Assembly (NCBI RefSeq): GCF_003591515.1
Contig: NZ_QZCG01000010.1
Coordinates: 124,001-188,000, forward strand
Length of the DNA: 64,000 nucleotides
Direction: 5' to 3'
Source of the DNA: Paracoccus onubensis
GTDB taxonomy: Bacteria; Pseudomonadota; Alphaproteobacteria; Rhodobacterales; Rhodobacteraceae
How positions within the stretch are numbered: position 1 is the stretch's first letter; each line of letters opens with the position of its first letter. The position numbers and the translations under genes are program-made. Below are positions 8,117 to 19,646 of the stretch, in pieces. The notes under the pieces are model-generated. The model was not told the origin of the DNA. It made no database searches and saw nothing but the letters and a program-made list of their open reading frames with translations.

Positions 8117-9655
8117 CTAGAGATCCATCAGCAGTCTGCGCGGATCCTCCAATGCTTCCTTGACCCGGACAAGGAAGGTTACCGCACCCTTGCCGTCAAC
8201 GATCCGGTGGTCATAGGACAGCGCGAGATACATCATCGGGCGGATCACGATCTCGCCGCCGACAACCATTGGACGCTCCTGAATCTTGTGCATTCCCAAA
8301 ATACCCGATTGCGGCGGATTCAGGATGGGCGAGGACATCAGCGAACCATAAACACCGCCGTTCGAGATCGTGAAGGTGCCGCCCTGCATCTCGGCCATGG
8401 ACAGCTTGCCATCGCGGGCTTTGACGCCCAACGCGCCGATTTCCTTCTCGATCTCGGCAAAGCTTTTCTGGTCGGCGTCGCGCAGGACAGGAACCACCAG
8501 CCCCGACGGTGTGCCAACCGCCACGCCCATATTGACGTAATTCTTGTACACCACCTCGGTGCCGTCGATCTCGGCGTTGACTTCGGGCACTTCCTTAAGT
8601 GCGTGGCAGCAGGCCTTGGTGAAAAAGGACATGAAGCCCAGTTTGACCTTGTGCTTCTTTTCGAACGCTTCCTTGTATTCGTTGCGAAGCTGCATGATGC
8701 CGGACATATCGGCTTCGTTATAGGTGGTCAGCATCGCGGCGGTATTCTGCGCGTCTTTCAGGCGGCGCGCGATCGTCTGGCGCAGACGGGTCATCTTGAC
8801 CCGTTCCTCGCGGGCGGCGTCCTGTGCCGGACGTGCTGCTGCCGGAGCCGCTGCTGCGGCAGCGGTGGATGCACCCGCGACATCCTGTTTCATGACCCGG
8901 CCATCACGACCCGAACCCTGAACCTGATCCCGGCTGATGCCCTTTTCGGCCATCGCCTTTTTGGCCGCCGGAGCATCTTCGACATCCTTGCCCGAGTCAG
9001 CCGTGCCGCCGGTGCTGGTTGCGTCTGCAGGGGCAGGGGCTGGGGCGGCGCCGGGCTTGACCGCACCGCCTGCACCTTCGGTAATCACCGCCAGCTTGGC
9101 CTTTGCGTCGACAACTGTCCCTTCGGGTGCGAGGATCTCGGCCAGAACGCCGGCAGAGGGGGCGGGAACTTCGACCGAAACCTTGTCGGTTTCGAGCTCG
9201 CACAGCATTTCATCCGCCGCGACACTGTCGCCGACCTGTTTGAACCAGGTGGCGACGGTGGCCTCGCTGACGCTTTCGCCCAGTGCGGGCACCATGACAT
9301 CGATTGCGGCACCGCCTCCGGCAGGTGTTGCATCCGGCGCGTCGGTATCGGTTTTTGCCGTATCGGCCTTTGCCGCCTGCGGCTTGGGCGCATCGGCTTT
9401 CGGAGAATCACCGGCTGCCCCTTCGGTGATCTGCGCCAGCAAGGCGTCGGGGCTGACGGTCGTACCCTCTGCCGCGACGATTTCCGACAGAACACCTGCG
9501 GCAGGGCTTGGCACCTCGACCGTCACCTTGTCGGTTTCCAATTCGCACAGCATTTCATCGACCGCGACGGTGTCGCCGGGCTTCTTGAACCAGGTGGCGA
9601 TGGTTGCCTCGGTGACGGATTCTCCCAATGCGGGGACGCGAACTTCGGTGGTCAT
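8117..9655 (-). CDS. odhB: 2-oxoglutarate dehydrogenase E2, dihydrolipoyl succinyltransferase (two lipoyl domains)
   Basis: 512 residues, longer than the ~405 of E. coli SucB because it has two lipoyl domains. Domain 1 (about 2-77) has [11 protein letters not shown] with lipoyl Lys43; domain 2 (about 105-180) repeats [11 protein letters not shown]. Ala/Pro linkers follow, then the E3-binding domain ([14 protein letters not shown]) and the acyltransferase core from about residue 280, ending with [13 protein letters not shown] (catalytic His). It transfers succinyl from lipoamide to CoA. It starts 4 bp after sucA ends. E. coli SucB has one lipoyl domain; the two-domain form has been seen in some alphaproteobacteria. 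Confidence 0.96.
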   Translation of the reverse strand: MTTEVRVPALGESVTEATIATWFKKPGDTVAVDEMLCELETDKVTVEVPSPAAGVLSEIVAAEGTTVSPDALLAQITEGAAGDSPKADAPKPQAAKADTAKTDTDAPDATPAGGGAAIDVMVPALGESVSEATVATWFKQVGDSVAADEMLCELETDKVSVEVPAPSAGVLAEILAPEGTVVDAKAKLAVITEGAGGAVKPGAAPAPAPADATSTGGTADSGKDVEDAPAAKKAMAEKGISRDQVQGSGRDGRVMKQDVAGASTAAAAAAPAAARPAQDAAREERVKMTRLRQTIARRLKDAQNTAAMLTTYNEADMSGIMQLRNEYKEAFEKKHKVKLGFMSFFTKACCHALKEVPEVNAEIDGTEVVYKNYVNMGVAVGTPSGLVVPVLRDADQKSFAEIEKEIGALGVKARDGKLSMAEMQGGTFTISNGGVYGSLMSSPILNPPQSGILGMHKIQERPMVVGGEIVIRPMMYLALSYDHRIVDGKGAVTFLVRVKEALEDPRRLLMDL

Positions 9656-9659
9656 CGGA

Positions 9660-12626
9660 TTATCCTTCGATATTGAGCGCTTCGTTCACCAGCGCTTCTT
9701 GTTCAGCTTTGTGGCGCGAGGCAAGCCCGGTTGCGGGCGAGGCGGCTGCATTGCGTCCGACGTAACGGGCACGGTTGTGCTTGGCTCCCAGACGCTCAAG
9801 CACCCATTCGATGTAAGGCTCGATGAAGGACCAGCCGCCCTGGTTCTTGGGCTCTTCCTGACACCAGACCATCTCGGCCTGTTTGAAACGACCCAGTTCC
9901 TTGACCACCGCCTGCGCGGGGAAAGGATAGAACTGTTCAAGCCGCAGCAGGTAGACATCCGTAATCCCCGCCTCGTCCCGTGCCTTGAGCAGATCGTAAT
10001 AGACCTTGCCCGAGCAAAGGACGACGCGGCGGATCTTGTCATCCGCAGCAAGTGAGGTCGGAGAATTGCCGCGTTCCGCGTCGTCCCAGAGAACACGGTG
10101 GAAGGTCGAGCCGGTCTGGAACTCCTCGGCCTTGCTGATCGCCAGCGGATGGCGCAGCAGCGATTTTGGCGTCATCAGCACCAGCGGCTTCCGGAAATCG
10201 CGATGGATCTGGCGGCGCAGGATGTGGAAGTAATTGGCCGGGGTCGTGCAATTGGCGACGATCCAGTTGTCTTCGGCGCACATTTGCAGAAAACGCTCAA
10301 GCCGGGCAGAGCTGTGCTCGGGGCCCTGACCTTCGAAACCATGCGGCAACAGCATCACAAGGCCGGACATCCGCAGCCATTTCTTCTCGCCCGATGAAAT
10401 GAACTGGTCGAACATGATCTGCGCACCGTTGGCAAAATCGCCGAACTGCGCTTCCCACAGGACCAACGCATTCGGTTCGGCCAGCGAATAACCATATTCA
10501 AAGCCCAGAACCGCATATTCCGACAACATCGAGTCGATGACTTCGTAACTGGCCTGACCTTTCTCGATATGGTTCAGCGGGTAGTAACGCTCTTCGGCCG
10601 TTTGGTCGATGATGGCCGAATGACGCTGGCTGAACGTTCCCCGCGAACTGTCCTGACCCGACAGCCGCACGGCATGCCCTTCGGTCAGCAGTGAACCGAA
10701 TGCCAGTGCCTCGCCGGTCGCCCAATCGAAACCCTCGCCGGTTGCGAACATCTTCTTCTTGGATTCCAGCAGCCTGCCGACGGTCTTGTGCAGGTTTATC
10801 TTGTCGGGGATCGTGGTCAGTGCCTTGCCGATCCGGGTCATCAGCTCGGGTGCGATACCTGTCTGGCCGGGGACATACTCGGCCCCCTCCCGCTCCATGC
10901 CGGACCATTTGCCGTCCAGCCAGTCGGCCTTGTTCGGCTTGTAATTCTTGCCGATTTCGAACTCTTCGTTCAAATGAGCCTGGAAGGTGGCCTTCATATC
11001 GTCGATTTCGCCTTCGGGGATCAACCCGTCAGCCACCAGCCGCTCGGTATAAAGCTGCAAGGTCGTCTTGTGAGACTTGATCTTGGTATACATGGCCGGG
11101 TTGGTGAACATGGGCTCATCGCCCTCGTTATGGCCAAAGCGGCGATAGCAGATGATGTCGATTACCACGTCCTTGTGGAACTTCTGCCGGAACTCGGTCG
11201 CCACGCGCGCGGCATGAACCACGGCTTCGGGATCGTCGCCATTCACATGGAAGATCGGCGCTTCGACCATCATCGCGATATCGGTGGGATAGGGCGATGT
11301 GCGGCTGAAATGCGGAGCGGTCGTGAAGCCGATCTGGTTGTTCACCACGATATGCATGGTGCCACCGGTCTTGTGTCCGCGAATGCCCGAAAGTTGCAGG
11401 CATTCCGCGACCACGCCCTGACCTGCGAATGCCGCATCGCCATGCAGCAGGATCGGCAGAACCGCCGTCCGGTCTGGCCCGTCCGAAAGTTGATCGCTTT
11501 TCGCCCGAGCCTTGCCCAGAACAACCGGGTTCACCGCTTCCAGATGGCTGGGATTGGCCGTCAGCGACAGGTGCACCTTGTTGCCATCGAATTCACGATC
11601 CGCGGAGGCGCCTAGATGGTATTTCACATCGCCCGAACCGTCCACCGCCTCGGGTTTGAAGCTGCCGCCCTGAAATTCGTGGAAGATCGCACGGAACGGT
11701 TTGCTTAGCACATTGGCCAGCACCGACAGGCGGCCACGGTGAGGCATGCCGATCACGATCTCTTTCACGCCAAGCGCACCGCCGCGTTTGATGATCTGTT
11801 CCATCGCCGGGATAAGCGTTTCACCGCCATCCAGACCGAAGCGCTTGGTGCCCATATATTTGACATGAAGGAATTTCTCGAAACCTTCGGCCTCGACAAG
11901 CTTGTTCAGGATGGCGCGGCGGCCGACCTTTGTGAACTGGATTTCCTTGCCGTAGCCCTCGATCCGCTCTTTCAGCCAGGCGGCTTCCTCCGGGTCGGAA
12001 ATATGCATGTATTGCAGTGCGAATGTTCCGCAATAGGTGCGTTTCATCAGCTCGGCGATCTGGCGGATCGATGCGACTTCAAGGCCCAGCACGTTGTCGA
12101 TGAAGATCGGCCGGTCAAGATCGGCGGGACCGAAACCATAGGTCGCCGCTTTCAATTCACCATGATCGGGAATGTCGCGCAGGCCCAAAGGATCCAGATC
12201 GGCATGCAGATGGCCGCGAATCCGATAGGCGCGGATCAGCATGAGCGCGCGGATGGAATCCAGCACCGCTTGCCGCATTTGCGCGGCCGAAAGATCGATG
12301 CCCTTCTCGGCGGCTTTCTGGGCGATCTTCTTTGCGGCCGCATCGGCTTCGGGCTTGCTCGCCTCGGGCCATTCGCCGGTCAGAGCCGAGATATTCTCAT
12401 CCGCGGCGGCAGGGGGCCAATCCGTCCGCGCCCAGGACGCGCCCTTTGCCTCGCGCAGGGCGTCGTCCTGCGGGTCGCCAAGCGCCTGAAAGAAAGCGCC
12501 CCAGGCTTGATCCACCGCTGCGGGATCCCTGGCCCACTGGCCGTAAAGCTGTTCCATATAGGCCGCGTTATGGCCCTGAAGAAACGAGGAATCGTGAAAA
12601 TCTGAGTTTTTGGGCTGATCGGTCAT
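9660..12626 (-). CDS. sucA: 2-oxoglutarate dehydrogenase E1 component
   Basis: 988 residues, full length. ThDP-dependent decarboxylation of 2-oxoglutarate and succinylation of E2 lipoamide. Visible are the N-terminal [18 protein letters not shown] typical of OdhA, the active-site [27 protein letters not shown] and NNQIGFTT (ThDP/Mg binding region), GHNEGDEP, and the C-terminal transketolase part with [20 protein letters not shown]. It is upstream of odhB by 4 bp and downstream of a small lipoprotein gene by 31 bp, in the sucCDAB order usual for this group. Confidence 0.97.
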   Translation of the reverse strand: MTDQPKNSDFHDSSFLQGHNAAYMEQLYGQWARDPAAVDQAWGAFFQALGDPQDDALREAKGASWARTDWPPAAADENISALTGEWPEASKPEADAAAKKIAQKAAEKGIDLSAAQMRQAVLDSIRALMLIRAYRIRGHLHADLDPLGLRDIPDHGELKAATYGFGPADLDRPIFIDNVLGLEVASIRQIAELMKRTYCGTFALQYMHISDPEEAAWLKERIEGYGKEIQFTKVGRRAILNKLVEAEGFEKFLHVKYMGTKRFGLDGGETLIPAMEQIIKRGGALGVKEIVIGMPHRGRLSVLANVLSKPFRAIFHEFQGGSFKPEAVDGSGDVKYHLGASADREFDGNKVHLSLTANPSHLEAVNPVVLGKARAKSDQLSDGPDRTAVLPILLHGDAAFAGQGVVAECLQLSGIRGHKTGGTMHIVVNNQIGFTTAPHFSRTSPYPTDIAMMVEAPIFHVNGDDPEAVVHAARVATEFRQKFHKDVVIDIICYRRFGHNEGDEPMFTNPAMYTKIKSHKTTLQLYTERLVADGLIPEGEIDDMKATFQAHLNEEFEIGKNYKPNKADWLDGKWSGMEREGAEYVPGQTGIAPELMTRIGKALTTIPDKINLHKTVGRLLESKKKMFATGEGFDWATGEALAFGSLLTEGHAVRLSGQDSSRGTFSQRHSAIIDQTAEERYYPLNHIEKGQASYEVIDSMLSEYAVLGFEYGYSLAEPNALVLWEAQFGDFANGAQIMFDQFISSGEKKWLRMSGLVMLLPHGFEGQGPEHSSARLERFLQMCAEDNWIVANCTTPANYFHILRRQIHRDFRKPLVLMTPKSLLRHPLAISKAEEFQTGSTFHRVLWDDAERGNSPTSLAADDKIRRVVLCSGKVYYDLLKARDEAGITDVYLLRLEQFYPFPAQAVVKELGRFKQAEMVWCQEEPKNQGGWSFIEPYIEWVLERLGAKHNRARYVGRNAAASPATGLASRHKAEQEALVNEALNIEG

Positions 12627-12657
12627 GGCTTATCCCCGGTTCAGGGCTGGGAGGGTT

Positions 12658-13062
12658 TCAGACACAGTAGATATCGATGATTGCGGCGCCGTAATCGGCA
12701 TAGGGGTCGATGCGGGGAATATTCTCGATCCGCTGGACCGAACGGCTTTCCAGATCGCAAAGCGCCCGCGCAGCAGCCTGGCCGGCAGAGGCAGGCGCGC
12801 GGGCGGGATGGTAAATCAGCCGCCAGCCATAATCCCGGCGGGCGACGGTTCGGACGGATTCCGGGGGCAGGGTGCTTGCCTCGTGCAGATTGGTTCTGGC
12901 TGGGATGCCGCCCGGAAGAATCAGCTCTTCCGATTTGCCGGCGCCACAAGCGGATAGCGCCAGTACCGTGGCGAATGACAGCGGCGCGATGGAACAGGAG
13001 CAGCTTCCAGCCCGCATTGCGGCGGAACTGATTGGCTGGGCATTTGCATCCTGTTCTTCCAC
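12658..13062 (-). CDS. Putative lipoprotein between sucD and sucA
   Basis: 134 residues from GTG 13060-13062, which has a good ribosome site (GAGGGG, 5 nt upstream). An alternative start is ATG 13015-13017, which gives a more typical lipoprotein signal: MRAGSCSCS, a hydrophobic run, then LSAC. Either way the mature protein starts near the Cys and is about 95 residues, with no recognised domain; two further Cys lie near the C-terminal half (RALCDLES and the end IDIYCV) and could form a disulfide. It is in the suc transcript but shows no sign of a metabolic role. Confidence 0.7.
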   Translation of the reverse strand: MEEQDANAQPISSAAMRAGSCSCSIAPLSFATVLALSACGAGKSEELILPGGIPARTNLHEASTLPPESVRTVARRDYGWRLIYHPARAPASAGQAAARALCDLESRSVQRIENIPRIDPYADYGAAIIDIYCV

Positions 13063-13139
13063 GTCGTCCCCTCGCGCGGTACTTACGCCCCGTCCCCCAT
13101 ACTTAAGTCGAGGGAAGGGGCTGTCAATTCATCAACGCG

Positions 13140-14024
13140 TTAGCGTCCAATGGCCTTCAGCACCGCCTCGCCCAGTCCTGCCGGACTGTCGGCAACCACG
13201 ACGCCGGCCTTCTTCATGGCTTCGATCTTGGATTCGGCATCGCCTTTGCCGCCCGAAACGATGGCGCCGGCATGGCCCATGCGGCGCCCCGGAGGCGCAG
13301 TACGTCCGGCAATGAAACCGGCGACCGGCTTCCATTTACCCTTCTTCTTCTGATCGGCCAGAAACTCGGCGGCTTCTTCCTCGGCAGAACCACCGATTTC
13401 GCCGATCATGATGATCGACTCGGTTTCGGGATCGTCAAGGAACATGGCCAGCACGTCGATATGCTCCAGCCCCTTGATCGGGTCACCGCCGATTCCCACG
13501 GCGCTCGACTGACCCAGACCGACATCAGAGGTTTGCTTGACGGCCTCATAGGTCAGGGTGCCGGAACGGGATACGACCCCGACCGAGCCCCGTTTGAAGA
13601 TATTACCGGGCATGATGCCGATCTTGCATTCATCGGGCGTCATGATGCCGGGGCAGTTCGGGCCGATCAGAAGGGATTTACTGCCTTGAAGCGCGCGCTT
13701 GACCCGCAGCATATCCAGAACGGGAATGCCCTCGGTGATGGCCACGATCAGCGGGACTTCCGCGTCGATCGCCTCAAGGATCGAGTCGGCGGCAAAGGGC
13801 GGGGGGACATAGATCGCGGAAGCATTCGCCCCGGTCTCGGCAACGGCTTCATGCACCGAATTGAAAACGGGCAGGTCCAGATGTTCGGTTCCACCCTTGC
13901 CGGGTGTCACGCCGCCGACCATCCGGGTGCCATAGGCAATCGCCTGTTCGGTATGGAATGTCCCCTGCGAGCCGGTCAGGCCCTGGCAGATGACTTTGGT
14001 GTTCTTGTCTACGAGAATGGCCAT
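13140..14024 (-). CDS. sucD: Succinyl-CoA synthetase, alpha subunit
   Basis: 294 residues. Forms the alpha2beta2 enzyme with SucC and makes ATP/GTP from succinyl-CoA. Shows CoA-binding [17 protein letters not shown] near the N-terminus, [18 protein letters not shown], and the phosphohistidine loop [20 protein letters not shown] (catalytic His in GHAGA). It lies 82 bp downstream of sucC on the same strand. Confidence 0.97.
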   Translation of the reverse strand: MAILVDKNTKVICQGLTGSQGTFHTEQAIAYGTRMVGGVTPGKGGTEHLDLPVFNSVHEAVAETGANASAIYVPPPFAADSILEAIDAEVPLIVAITEGIPVLDMLRVKRALQGSKSLLIGPNCPGIMTPDECKIGIMPGNIFKRGSVGVVSRSGTLTYEAVKQTSDVGLGQSSAVGIGGDPIKGLEHIDVLAMFLDDPETESIIMIGEIGGSAEEEAAEFLADQKKKGKWKPVAGFIAGRTAPPGRRMGHAGAIVSGGKGDAESKIEAMKKAGVVVADSPAGLGEAVLKAIGR

Positions 14025-14106
14025 GTTTGGCTCCTGCGATTCAAGGTTACTGCGAGATCGTTTTTGGGTGTCATGGGTAAGGTGGCGTATTGCGACGCAC
14101 CGGTTT

Positions 14107-15300
14107 CTATCCCTTCACCGCCTTCACGATCTTTTCAGCTCCATCCTTCAGATCATCTGCAGAGGTGACATTCAGCCCGCTTTCGCTGATGATCTGCTTG
14201 CCCTTGTCGACATTCGTTCCCTCCAGCCGCACGACCAGCGGAACCTGCAACCCGACCTCTTTCACCGCAGCCACGATACCTTCGGCGATGATGTCGCAAC
14301 GCATGATGCCGCCGAAGATATTCACCAGAATGCCTTTGACGTTCGGATCCGAGGTGATGATCTTGAAAGCTTCGGTCACCTTCTCCTTGGTTGCGCCGCC
14401 GCCAACATCAAGGAAATTTGCAGGCTCGGCCCCGTAAAGCTTGATGATATCCATCGTCGCCATGGCCAGACCTGCGCCATTCACCATGCACCCAATCTCG
14501 CCATCAAGGGCGATATAGTTCAGGTCAAATTTCGAAGCGGCGAGTTCCTTGGGGTCTTCCTCGGTCTCGTCGCGCAGGGCCAGAATATCGGATTGGCGAT
14601 ACAGGGCGTTGTTGTCAAAACCCATCTTGGCGTCAAGGCATTTCAGATTGCCGTCGGTCGTGACGATCAGCGGATTGATCTCAAGCATCTCCATGTCCTT
14701 TTCGATGAACATGCGATAGAGATTGCGGATCAACGCGACGCATTGCTTGACCTGTGCGCCTTTCAGGCCAAGGGCGAAGGCCACGCGGCGGCCATGGAAA
14801 TCCGACAGGCCCGATGCAGGATCCACGCTGAAACTGACGATCTTTTCCGGGGTCTTGACCGCCACTTCCTCGATATCCATGCCGCCTTCGGTCGAGGCGA
14901 CGAAGCTGATGCGCGAAGTGCCGCGATCGACCAGCAAAGCAAGATACAATTCACGTTCGATATCAGAACCATCTTCGATATAGATACGGTTGACCTGCTT
15001 TCCCGCTGGGCCGGTCTGATGCGTGACCAGGGTGCGGCCCAGCATCTGGCGGGTCAGTTCTTCGGCCTCGGTAACCGATTTCGCAAGACGGACGCCGCCT
15101 TTTTCGCCGGCCTCCGCCTCTTTGAAGCTGCCTTTGCCGCGGCCACCCGCATGGATCTGTGCTTTCACGACCCAAAGGGGGCCATCCAGTTCCCCCGCCG
15201 CGGATTTCGCTTCGTCCGCCTTCACGACCACGCGGCCGTCACTAACCGGCGCGCCGTATTGGCGCAGCAACGCCTTGGCCTGATATTCATGTATATTCAT
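14107..15300 (-). CDS. sucC: Succinyl-CoA synthetase, beta subunit (ADP-forming type)
   Basis: 397 residues. ATP-grasp subunit of succinyl-CoA synthetase. Starts [19 protein letters not shown], the classic SucC N-terminus; also visible are [26 protein letters not shown], and [18 protein letters not shown], with [12 protein letters not shown] late. It is the first gene of a nine-gene minus-strand unit and is preceded by a promoter region carrying a twin palindrome (15411-15444) also found at sdhC. Confidence 0.97.
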   Translation of the reverse strand: MNIHEYQAKALLRQYGAPVSDGRVVVKADEAKSAAGELDGPLWVVKAQIHAGGRGKGSFKEAEAGEKGGVRLAKSVTEAEELTRQMLGRTLVTHQTGPAGKQVNRIYIEDGSDIERELYLALLVDRGTSRISFVASTEGGMDIEEVAVKTPEKIVSFSVDPASGLSDFHGRRVAFALGLKGAQVKQCVALIRNLYRMFIEKDMEMLEINPLIVTTDGNLKCLDAKMGFDNNALYRQSDILALRDETEEDPKELAASKFDLNYIALDGEIGCMVNGAGLAMATMDIIKLYGAEPANFLDVGGGATKEKVTEAFKIITSDPNVKGILVNIFGGIMRCDIIAEGIVAAVKEVGLQVPLVVRLEGTNVDKGKQIISESGLNVTSADDLKDGAEKIVKAVKG

Positions 15301-15410
15301 TGCGACCCCCTTGTCGGTTCAGCAGAGTTGCCGCGAGTCTTGGCACAGCTTTCCTGCCGGATGAACCGTTTTTCTGGGAAAAATGGGTAAAACTGCATAT
15401 ATCATCGCTT

Positions 15411-15444
15411 TTGTGATCACCGGTTGAATGCGTGTGATCACAAA
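15411..15444. promoter_or_regulatory. Twin-palindrome operator upstream of sucC
   Basis: TTGTGATCAC, 14 nt, TGATCACAAA. Each half contains the GTGATCAC palindrome; centres are 15416.5 and 15437.5, that is 21 bp or two helical turns apart. The same arrangement with the same 14-nt spacing is upstream of sdhC (20736-20769). An AT-rich -10-like element (TGATATATG on minus) follows within about 20 bp and TTCAAC lies between the palindromes, so a bound protein would touch RNA polymerase. The regulator is not identified; the size suggests a dimer pair, for example of the GntR/FadR type. Confidence 0.65.
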
Positions 15445-15495
15445 TTTCGAAGATGCATCTTACCAGCAGGCCCGCGGTTCGAGCCGGCGGGGCAA

Positions 15496-16674
15496 TCAGT
15501 TGAAAAGAACCATGTACAGCCCGGCGCGCCCGCTGAACATTTCCGTGAAATCTTCCCAGGATCCGCGATCCACCATCTGGCCCGAGCGCGTATAGGGCAG
15601 GGCGGCGCTGCCCTGAATCCAGGAAACCAGATCCACCGGTTTCGGATCGTCAATCCACCTTTGCAGATCGATCCCGTAACCGGGCGCAAACCGCCAGAAC
15701 GGGATGAGCCTTTCACCCCGCAGCACCAGCTCGGCATCGTCCAGCACCGCCAGCCATGCCTGACCGGCGCCCTTGGGAATATCAAAACCAAGCGCGGCCT
15801 GCTGATTGTCATTCGGGATCCATTCGCGGGAATTATCGGTCTCTTCGGCGGCCTTGGCCCAGAAATTCCGGTTGGCTTCAATCATCTGGACAAGATGTTG
15901 TTGCGCTTCCCTGATTTTCGCCTTGTCGGGCTGATTGCGCAGGGTGTGAATCGCCACAGCGACCATGTCCACGATCGGGCCAAGCTCCATGGCGTCGGTC
16001 GGCATGTACTCACCGGCTCCATCGCCCGAGGGCGTCGAGAACTGCTGATGCAATGCCTCGGCCAGTTCGATATTCTGTCCCAGTGCCGGCTCGGGATCGA
16101 ATGCCAGCAGCAGGGTGCATACAGCTTCGATCAGATGTGTATAAGCACGCAGCCATTCGCTATCCGCCGCATCGAAGCGAACCTCGCCGTCGACACCCTC
16201 GGGCATGGGGATCATCACGAGTTCAAGCAGACCTTCGGACGGGCCGCGATCGCCACTCCCGTCGACATCGAACCATAAATCCGGCAGGCGAAGGACAAGG
16301 GCGCCCTCTTCCTCCGGGAGTACGTCGCGGGTCGAGCGCATCGCGTTGACGATCTCATCCGCAATCCGGTTCAGGAAATCCGGCTGCATCGGTTCGGGCG
16401 ACGGGTTCGGTGGCTCCAACTCCGTGCCCAACACCGGAGCAGGGAAGATCGGAGAGGTCGCACCGATCCGCCAGCGTTCCTGATAGGCTTTTTCGATCCC
16501 CGCCAGAAATCGTACCGCGGCAAGCGCCATGTTCCGATCCGCCGATGCAGGTGTGGATTCAAGTTCCTCCATGGCGGCCGCCAGACCTTGTTCGGCGATC
16601 AGGCCGCTGGTCGTCGTATCATCCGCAAAGGCGGGCATGGCAGATAGCAATAATACGGCAAGGATGCGGCGCAT
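15496..16674 (-). CDS. Exported protein of unknown function
   Basis: 392 residues. Signal peptide MRRILAVLLLSAMPAFA-D at the N-terminus, so the mature protein is probably periplasmic. Rich in acidic and aromatic residues, helical, with no recognised catalytic motif and no further membrane segment. The frame is open 65 codons upstream, but that stretch is low-complexity Ser/Arg and overlaps mdh, so ATG 16672-16674 is chosen. It sits alone between the mdh terminator and the sucC promoter region. I do not recognise the family; its fixed place between mdh and sucC may be worth comparing across Rhodobacterales. Confidence 0.8.
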   Translation of the reverse strand: MRRILAVLLLSAMPAFADDTTTSGLIAEQGLAAAMEELESTPASADRNMALAAVRFLAGIEKAYQERWRIGATSPIFPAPVLGTELEPPNPSPEPMQPDFLNRIADEIVNAMRSTRDVLPEEEGALVLRLPDLWFDVDGSGDRGPSEGLLELVMIPMPEGVDGEVRFDAADSEWLRAYTHLIEAVCTLLLAFDPEPALGQNIELAEALHQQFSTPSGDGAGEYMPTDAMELGPIVDMVAVAIHTLRNQPDKAKIREAQQHLVQMIEANRNFWAKAAEETDNSREWIPNDNQQAALGFDIPKGAGQAWLAVLDDAELVLRGERLIPFWRFAPGYGIDLQRWIDDPKPVDLVSWIQGSAALPYTRSGQMVDRGSWEDFTEMFSGRAGLYMVLFN

Positions 16675-16694
16675 GACATGATCTCGTAAATGAA

Positions 16695-16722
16695 AACGGC
16701 ACGCCGATCGTGGCGTGCCGTT
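16695..16722 (-). terminator. Rho-independent terminator of mdh
   Basis: AACGGCACGCC, 6-nt loop, GGCGTGCCGTT: an 11-bp perfect stem. On the minus strand it is followed by a T-rich stretch (TTTTCATTT counting the last stem bases). It lies between mdh and the 392-residue gene. Confidence 0.85.
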
Positions 16723-16744
16723 CCGAATTGCGCAAGGCCGGGCG

Positions 16745-17992
<1,248 letters not shown>

Positions 17993-18847
17993 ATGGCTCG
18001 TGCTTACCGTTCCGTTCTTTACATGCCTGCGGCGAATCCCCGGGCGATGGAGAAAGCGCAGCAATTGCCCGCTGACGCGATCATCTTCGATCTTGAGGAT
18101 GCCGTCGCGCCTGCTGCGAAAATCGCTGCCAGAGAGCAGGTGGTCACTGCGCTTGAGACGAATGATTACGGTTCTCGCCTGCTGATTTTGCGCATTAACG
18201 GGCTGGATACGGAATGGGGATCCGAGGATCTGCGGCTTTGCGCCGGGCCGCTGGCGGGAAAGATCCATGCGGTGCTGATTCCCAAGGTCAACGGAACCGC
18301 AGATCTGGATCGGGTGGCGGATATTATTCCCGAAACGCCGCTTTGGGCGATGATGGAAACGCCTCTGGGCATGTTGAACGCCTCCGAGATCGCGACGCAT
18401 CCGCGACTGGAAGGGATGGTCATGGGCACCAATGATCTGGCGAAGGAAATCGGCAGCCGTTTCCGCGCCGACCGCTTGCCGATGCTGGCCGGGCTGGGGC
18501 TTTGCCTGCTGGCGGCGAAGGCACATGATCGGATTATTCTGGACGGTGTGTTCAATGCCATTCAGGATGAAGACGGGCTTCGCTTCGAATGCGAGCAGGG
18601 CCGCGATATGGGTTTCGACGGCAAGACCTTGATCCATCCTGCCCAACTGGCCATCGCAAATGATTCATTTGCCCCGACAGCCGAGGAAATCGATCTTGCC
18701 CGCCGCCAGATCGAAGGATTCGAGCAGGCTTTGACCGAAGGCAAGGCCGTGGCCGTCGTTGATGGCAAGATCGTCGAGAACCTGCATGTCGAAACCGCCC
18801 GCAAGACGCTTGACCGCGCCGAGGCGATTGCAGCCATGGCGGGATGA
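17993..18847 (+). CDS. HpcH/HpaI aldolase/CitE family protein, probable (3S)-malyl-CoA thioesterase (Mcl2-like)
   Basis: 284 residues. CitE-type TIM-barrel: RSVLYMPAANPRAMEKA, IIFDLEDAVAP (metal/CoA site), LILRINGLDTEW, LIPKVNGTADLD, MMETPLGMLN, MGTNDLAKEIG and DGKTLIHPAQL. In Rhodobacter sphaeroides a protein of this size (Mcl2), encoded near mdh and the mesaconyl-CoA hydratase gene, hydrolyses (3S)-malyl-CoA to malate in the ethylmalonyl-CoA pathway; the larger Mcl1 is the lyase. Size and the mch gene 0.8 kb downstream favour the thioesterase. Start ATG 17993 has GGAG 6 nt upstream; the frame opens 38 codons earlier without similarity. A lyase activity cannot be excluded from sequence. Confidence 0.85.
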   Translation: MARAYRSVLYMPAANPRAMEKAQQLPADAIIFDLEDAVAPAAKIAAREQVVTALETNDYGSRLLILRINGLDTEWGSEDLRLCAGPLAGKIHAVLIPKVNGTADLDRVADIIPETPLWAMMETPLGMLNASEIATHPRLEGMVMGTNDLAKEIGSRFRADRLPMLAGLGLCLLAAKAHDRIILDGVFNAIQDEDGLRFECEQGRDMGFDGKTLIHPAQLAIANDSFAPTAEEIDLARRQIEGFEQALTEGKAVAVVDGKIVENLHVETARKTLDRAEAIAAMAG

Positions 18848-18889
18848 TGACAACGTGAATGGGATTTACATCCAGCGAAAGGAAGCCAG

Positions 18890-19438
18890 ATGCTGATCCT
18901 GATTCTTGGCGTGGCCCTATTCTGGGGCGCACATCTGTTCCGACGCCTCGCCCCCGAACAGCGAACCGCCATGGGCAAAAGGGGCAGGGGGCTGATCGCC
19001 GGCCTGCTATTTCTGTCGGTGATCCTGATGGTCTGGGGCTACAAGCTTGCGGACGGGCCCTATTGGTGGGGCCGCAGTGCGGCATTGGTGGGGATCAACA
19101 ACCTGATGGTTCTGGTCGCCTTCTACCTGTTTGCCGCAGCGGGCATGAAAACACGCGTCACCGCATATATACGACACCCGCAACTTGTCGGATTCTCGCT
19201 TTGGGCGGCGGCGCATTTGCTCGTGAATGGTGATTTGCCGTCTTTCATCCTGTTCGGCGGGCTGCTGCTTTGGGCGCTTGCTGAAATCGTGGTCATCAAC
19301 CGCGCCTCGGCATGGGTGCCCAATACCGGCCCCTTTCCGGTTCGCAAGGAAATCATGGCCGTTATCGGTGCGATCGTCGTGATGGCCGTCGTCGCGATCA
19401 TTCACGGCTGGATCGGACCCCAGCCCTATGGAGGTTGA
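18890..19438 (+). CDS. NnrU family membrane protein
   Basis: 182 residues with about five hydrophobic segments. The pattern GVALFWGAHLFRRLAP, GRSAALVGINNLMVL, and IRHPQLVGFSLWAAAHLLVNGD is that of the NnrU family (NnrU/MddA-like integral membrane proteins). NnrU was named for nitrate/nitrite reduction loci, but members are widespread and the biochemical role is unsettled. RBS AAAGGA is present. It lies between the CitE-like gene and a DUF1737 gene, one base before the latter begins. Confidence 0.88.
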   Translation: MLILILGVALFWGAHLFRRLAPEQRTAMGKRGRGLIAGLLFLSVILMVWGYKLADGPYWWGRSAALVGINNLMVLVAFYLFAAAGMKTRVTAYIRHPQLVGFSLWAAAHLLVNGDLPSFILFGGLLLWALAEIVVINRASAWVPNTGPFPVRKEIMAVIGAIVVMAVVAIIHGWIGPQPYGG

Positions 19439-19439
19439 T

Positions 19440-19646
19440 ATGAGCAGGATTTACCGCTTGCTGACCGAAGACGATACGTCGGCTTTTTGCCACAAGGTCA
19501 GTGCGGCTTTGGCCAGGGGCTGGCAATTGCATGGCAGCCCTTCGATCTCTTTCGATGCAGGGCGGGGCGTGATGCGCTGCGCTCAGGCCGTCACCAAGGA
19601 AATCGAGGCCGAATATCACCCCGAAATGAAACTGGGACAGCAATGA
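19440..19646 (+). CDS. DUF1737-like small protein
   Basis: 68 residues. MSRIYRLLTEDDTSAFCHKV, then ARGWQLHGSPSISFD, is the DUF1737 pattern (function unknown). GGAGG lies inside the last codons of nnrU and sets ATG 19440; an in-frame ATG at 19428 would overlap the Shine-Dalgarno sequence. Its stop overlaps the start of mch (ATGA), so it is translationally coupled to the hydratase. Confidence 0.85.
   Translation: MSRIYRLLTEDDTSAFCHKVSAALARGWQLHGSPSISFDAGRGVMRCAQAVTKEIEAEYHPEMKLGQQ

Noticed and set aside
8018..9676. 552-codon open frame on the plus strand
   Set aside because: Antisense to odhB, which has both lipoyl motifs and the catalytic His; translated product is Cys/Arg/Gly-rich and unlike any protein.
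13990..15390. 466-codon open frame on the plus strand
   Set aside because: Antisense to sucC and the start of the suc operon; no ribosome site or recognisable domain.
15411..15444. CRP/FNR site interpretation of the TGTGATCACA motif
   Set aside because: CRP sites need TGTGA-N6-TCACA; here the halves abut with no spacer, and FNR sites are TTGAT-N4-ATCAA. Neither fits.
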